DNA of 5,046 nt from positions 1 to 5,046 of the forward strand of contig JAQGMX010000408.1 in the NCBI GenBank assembly GCA_028292145.1, read 5' to 3'. The position numbers were made by a program, and so were the translations under genes. The stretch comes from Variovorax sp. GTDB lineage: Bacteria > Pseudomonadota > Gammaproteobacteria > Burkholderiales > Burkholderiaceae_C. The notes under the pieces were generated by a model, which did not search any database, had not been told where the DNA came from, and worked only from the letters and a program-made list of their open reading frames with translations. Positions 4,587-5,046 of this stretch are shown here, in pieces; position 1 is the first letter of the stretch, and every line of letters starts with the position of its first letter.

Positions 4587-5046
4587 ATGTCATCACCTGC
4601 CGCGCCAACCTCCGCCGACCTCTTCCTCCGCTTTCAGCCGATCTTCGACCGCATCGCGCAAGGCGCACTCCAACGGGAGCGCGACCGCACGCTGGCCTAC
4701 GAGCCGGTCGGCTGGTTGCGCGAAGCAGGCTTCGGTGCCCTGCGCGTGCCTGTTTCGGCCGGCGGGCTCGGCGCCTCGGTGGAGCAGTTCTTCGATCTGC
4801 TGGTCGGGCTCGGCGAGGCCGATTCGAACCTGCCGCAGATCCTGCGCGCGCATTTCGGCTTCATCGAACGTCTGTTTGCCGAAGCCGATCCTGCCGAGCA
4901 CGGCCCCTGGCTGCGCCGAGCCGCCGAAGGCAGCATCTTCGGGAACGCGACGACCGAACTCGGCCACGGCGCGCTCGGCGCGTTGCAGACGACGCTACGC
5001 CGCGAAGGTGACGAGTGGCTGCTGGACGGCGACAAGTTCTACAGCA
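4587..5046 (+). CDS. DszC/SfnC-like flavin-dependent monooxygenase, acyl-CoA dehydrogenase fold (N-terminal part, cut by window edge)
   Basis: The reading frame is open from ATG 4587 to the right edge (153 codons plus one base) with no stop. It has the N-terminal layout of the acyl-CoA dehydrogenase-like monooxygenases: an all-alpha N-domain (about 1-110) with GWLREAGFGALRVPVSAGGL (42-61), SVEQFFDLLVGLGEADSNLP (64-83) and AHFGFIERLF (88-97), then the start of the beta domain with IFGNATTELG (117-126, the flavin-contact region) and WLLDGDKFYS (144-153). The KFYS ending and the GNATTE motif match DszC (dibenzothiophene monooxygenase) and SfnC-type proteins better than beta-oxidation dehydrogenases. 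Such enzymes use reduced flavin and O2 to oxidise sulfur compounds. It is the fourth gene of the operon, 21 nt after the second binding protein, with no Shine-Dalgarno sequence. About two thirds of the protein lies beyond the window, so a true dehydrogenase function is not fully excluded. Confidence 0.87.
   Translation, partial: MSSPAAPTSADLFLRFQPIFDRIAQGALQRERDRTLAYEPVGWLREAGFGALRVPVSAGGLGASVEQFFDLLVGLGEADSNLPQILRAHFGFIERLFAEADPAEHGPWLRRAAEGSIFGNATTELGHGALGALQTTLRREGDEWLLDGDKFYS

Noticed and set aside
4593..5035. Minus-strand open frames at the right end
   Set aside because: The plus strand holds a continuous DszC/SfnC-like frame from 4587 to the edge with clear family motifs.

Overview
The window looks like part of the chromosome of a high-GC betaproteobacterium, most likely Burkholderiales (Comamonadaceae such as Variovorax, or a relative). 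This rests on base composition, on a Bug/TctC-type periplasmic binding protein (a family strongly expanded in that order) and on the mix of transport and oxygenase genes. It is inference from family content, not a species assignment. I see no mobile element, RNA gene, CRISPR array or phage signature.

Layout. (1) Positions 1-239, minus strand: the N-terminal part of a Bug/TctC solute-binding protein that runs off the left edge. (2) Positions 240-382: its control region, with two identical perfect 12-bp palindromes (GGTAGCGCTACC) placed around a plausible sigma-70 promoter. (3) Positions 383-1417, minus strand: a complete LacI/GalR-family repressor resembling the gluconate repressor GntR, lying upstream of the Bug gene and in the same direction. 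The palindromes are its most likely operators. (4) Positions 1418-1540: a 123-bp divergent intergenic region in which both flanking genes have a candidate -10 box about 6-7 nt from the ATG and no Shine-Dalgarno sequence, so either transcript could be leaderless. (5) Positions 1541-5046, plus strand: a tight run of four genes with gaps of 11, 11 and 21 nt. They encode an NlpA/MetQ-type binding protein, an FMN-dependent monooxygenase of the NtaA/SnaA/DszA group, a second NlpA/MetQ-type binding protein, and the start of a DszC/SfnC-like flavin monooxygenase of the acyl-CoA dehydrogenase fold, cut by the right edge.

How the parts work together. The plus-strand genes look like an uptake-and-oxidation operon for organosulfur compounds. 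Two periplasmic binding proteins would capture substrates for an ABC importer not seen here, and two reduced-flavin-dependent oxygenases would oxidise the substrate and release sulfur as sulfite. The exact substrate cannot be read from the sequence, and no ABC permease, ATPase or flavin reductase is in the window. The minus-strand pair is probably a separate unit, in which a sugar-acid- or carboxylate-responsive repressor controls a Bug-type transport gene. No copy of its operator is visible in the divergent region, so I see no evidence that it controls the sulfur operon.

The gene families are all known. The points most worth a second look are the compact twin-operator promoter, the paired divergent binding proteins flanking a monooxygenase, and the lack of Shine-Dalgarno sequences throughout the plus-strand operon.
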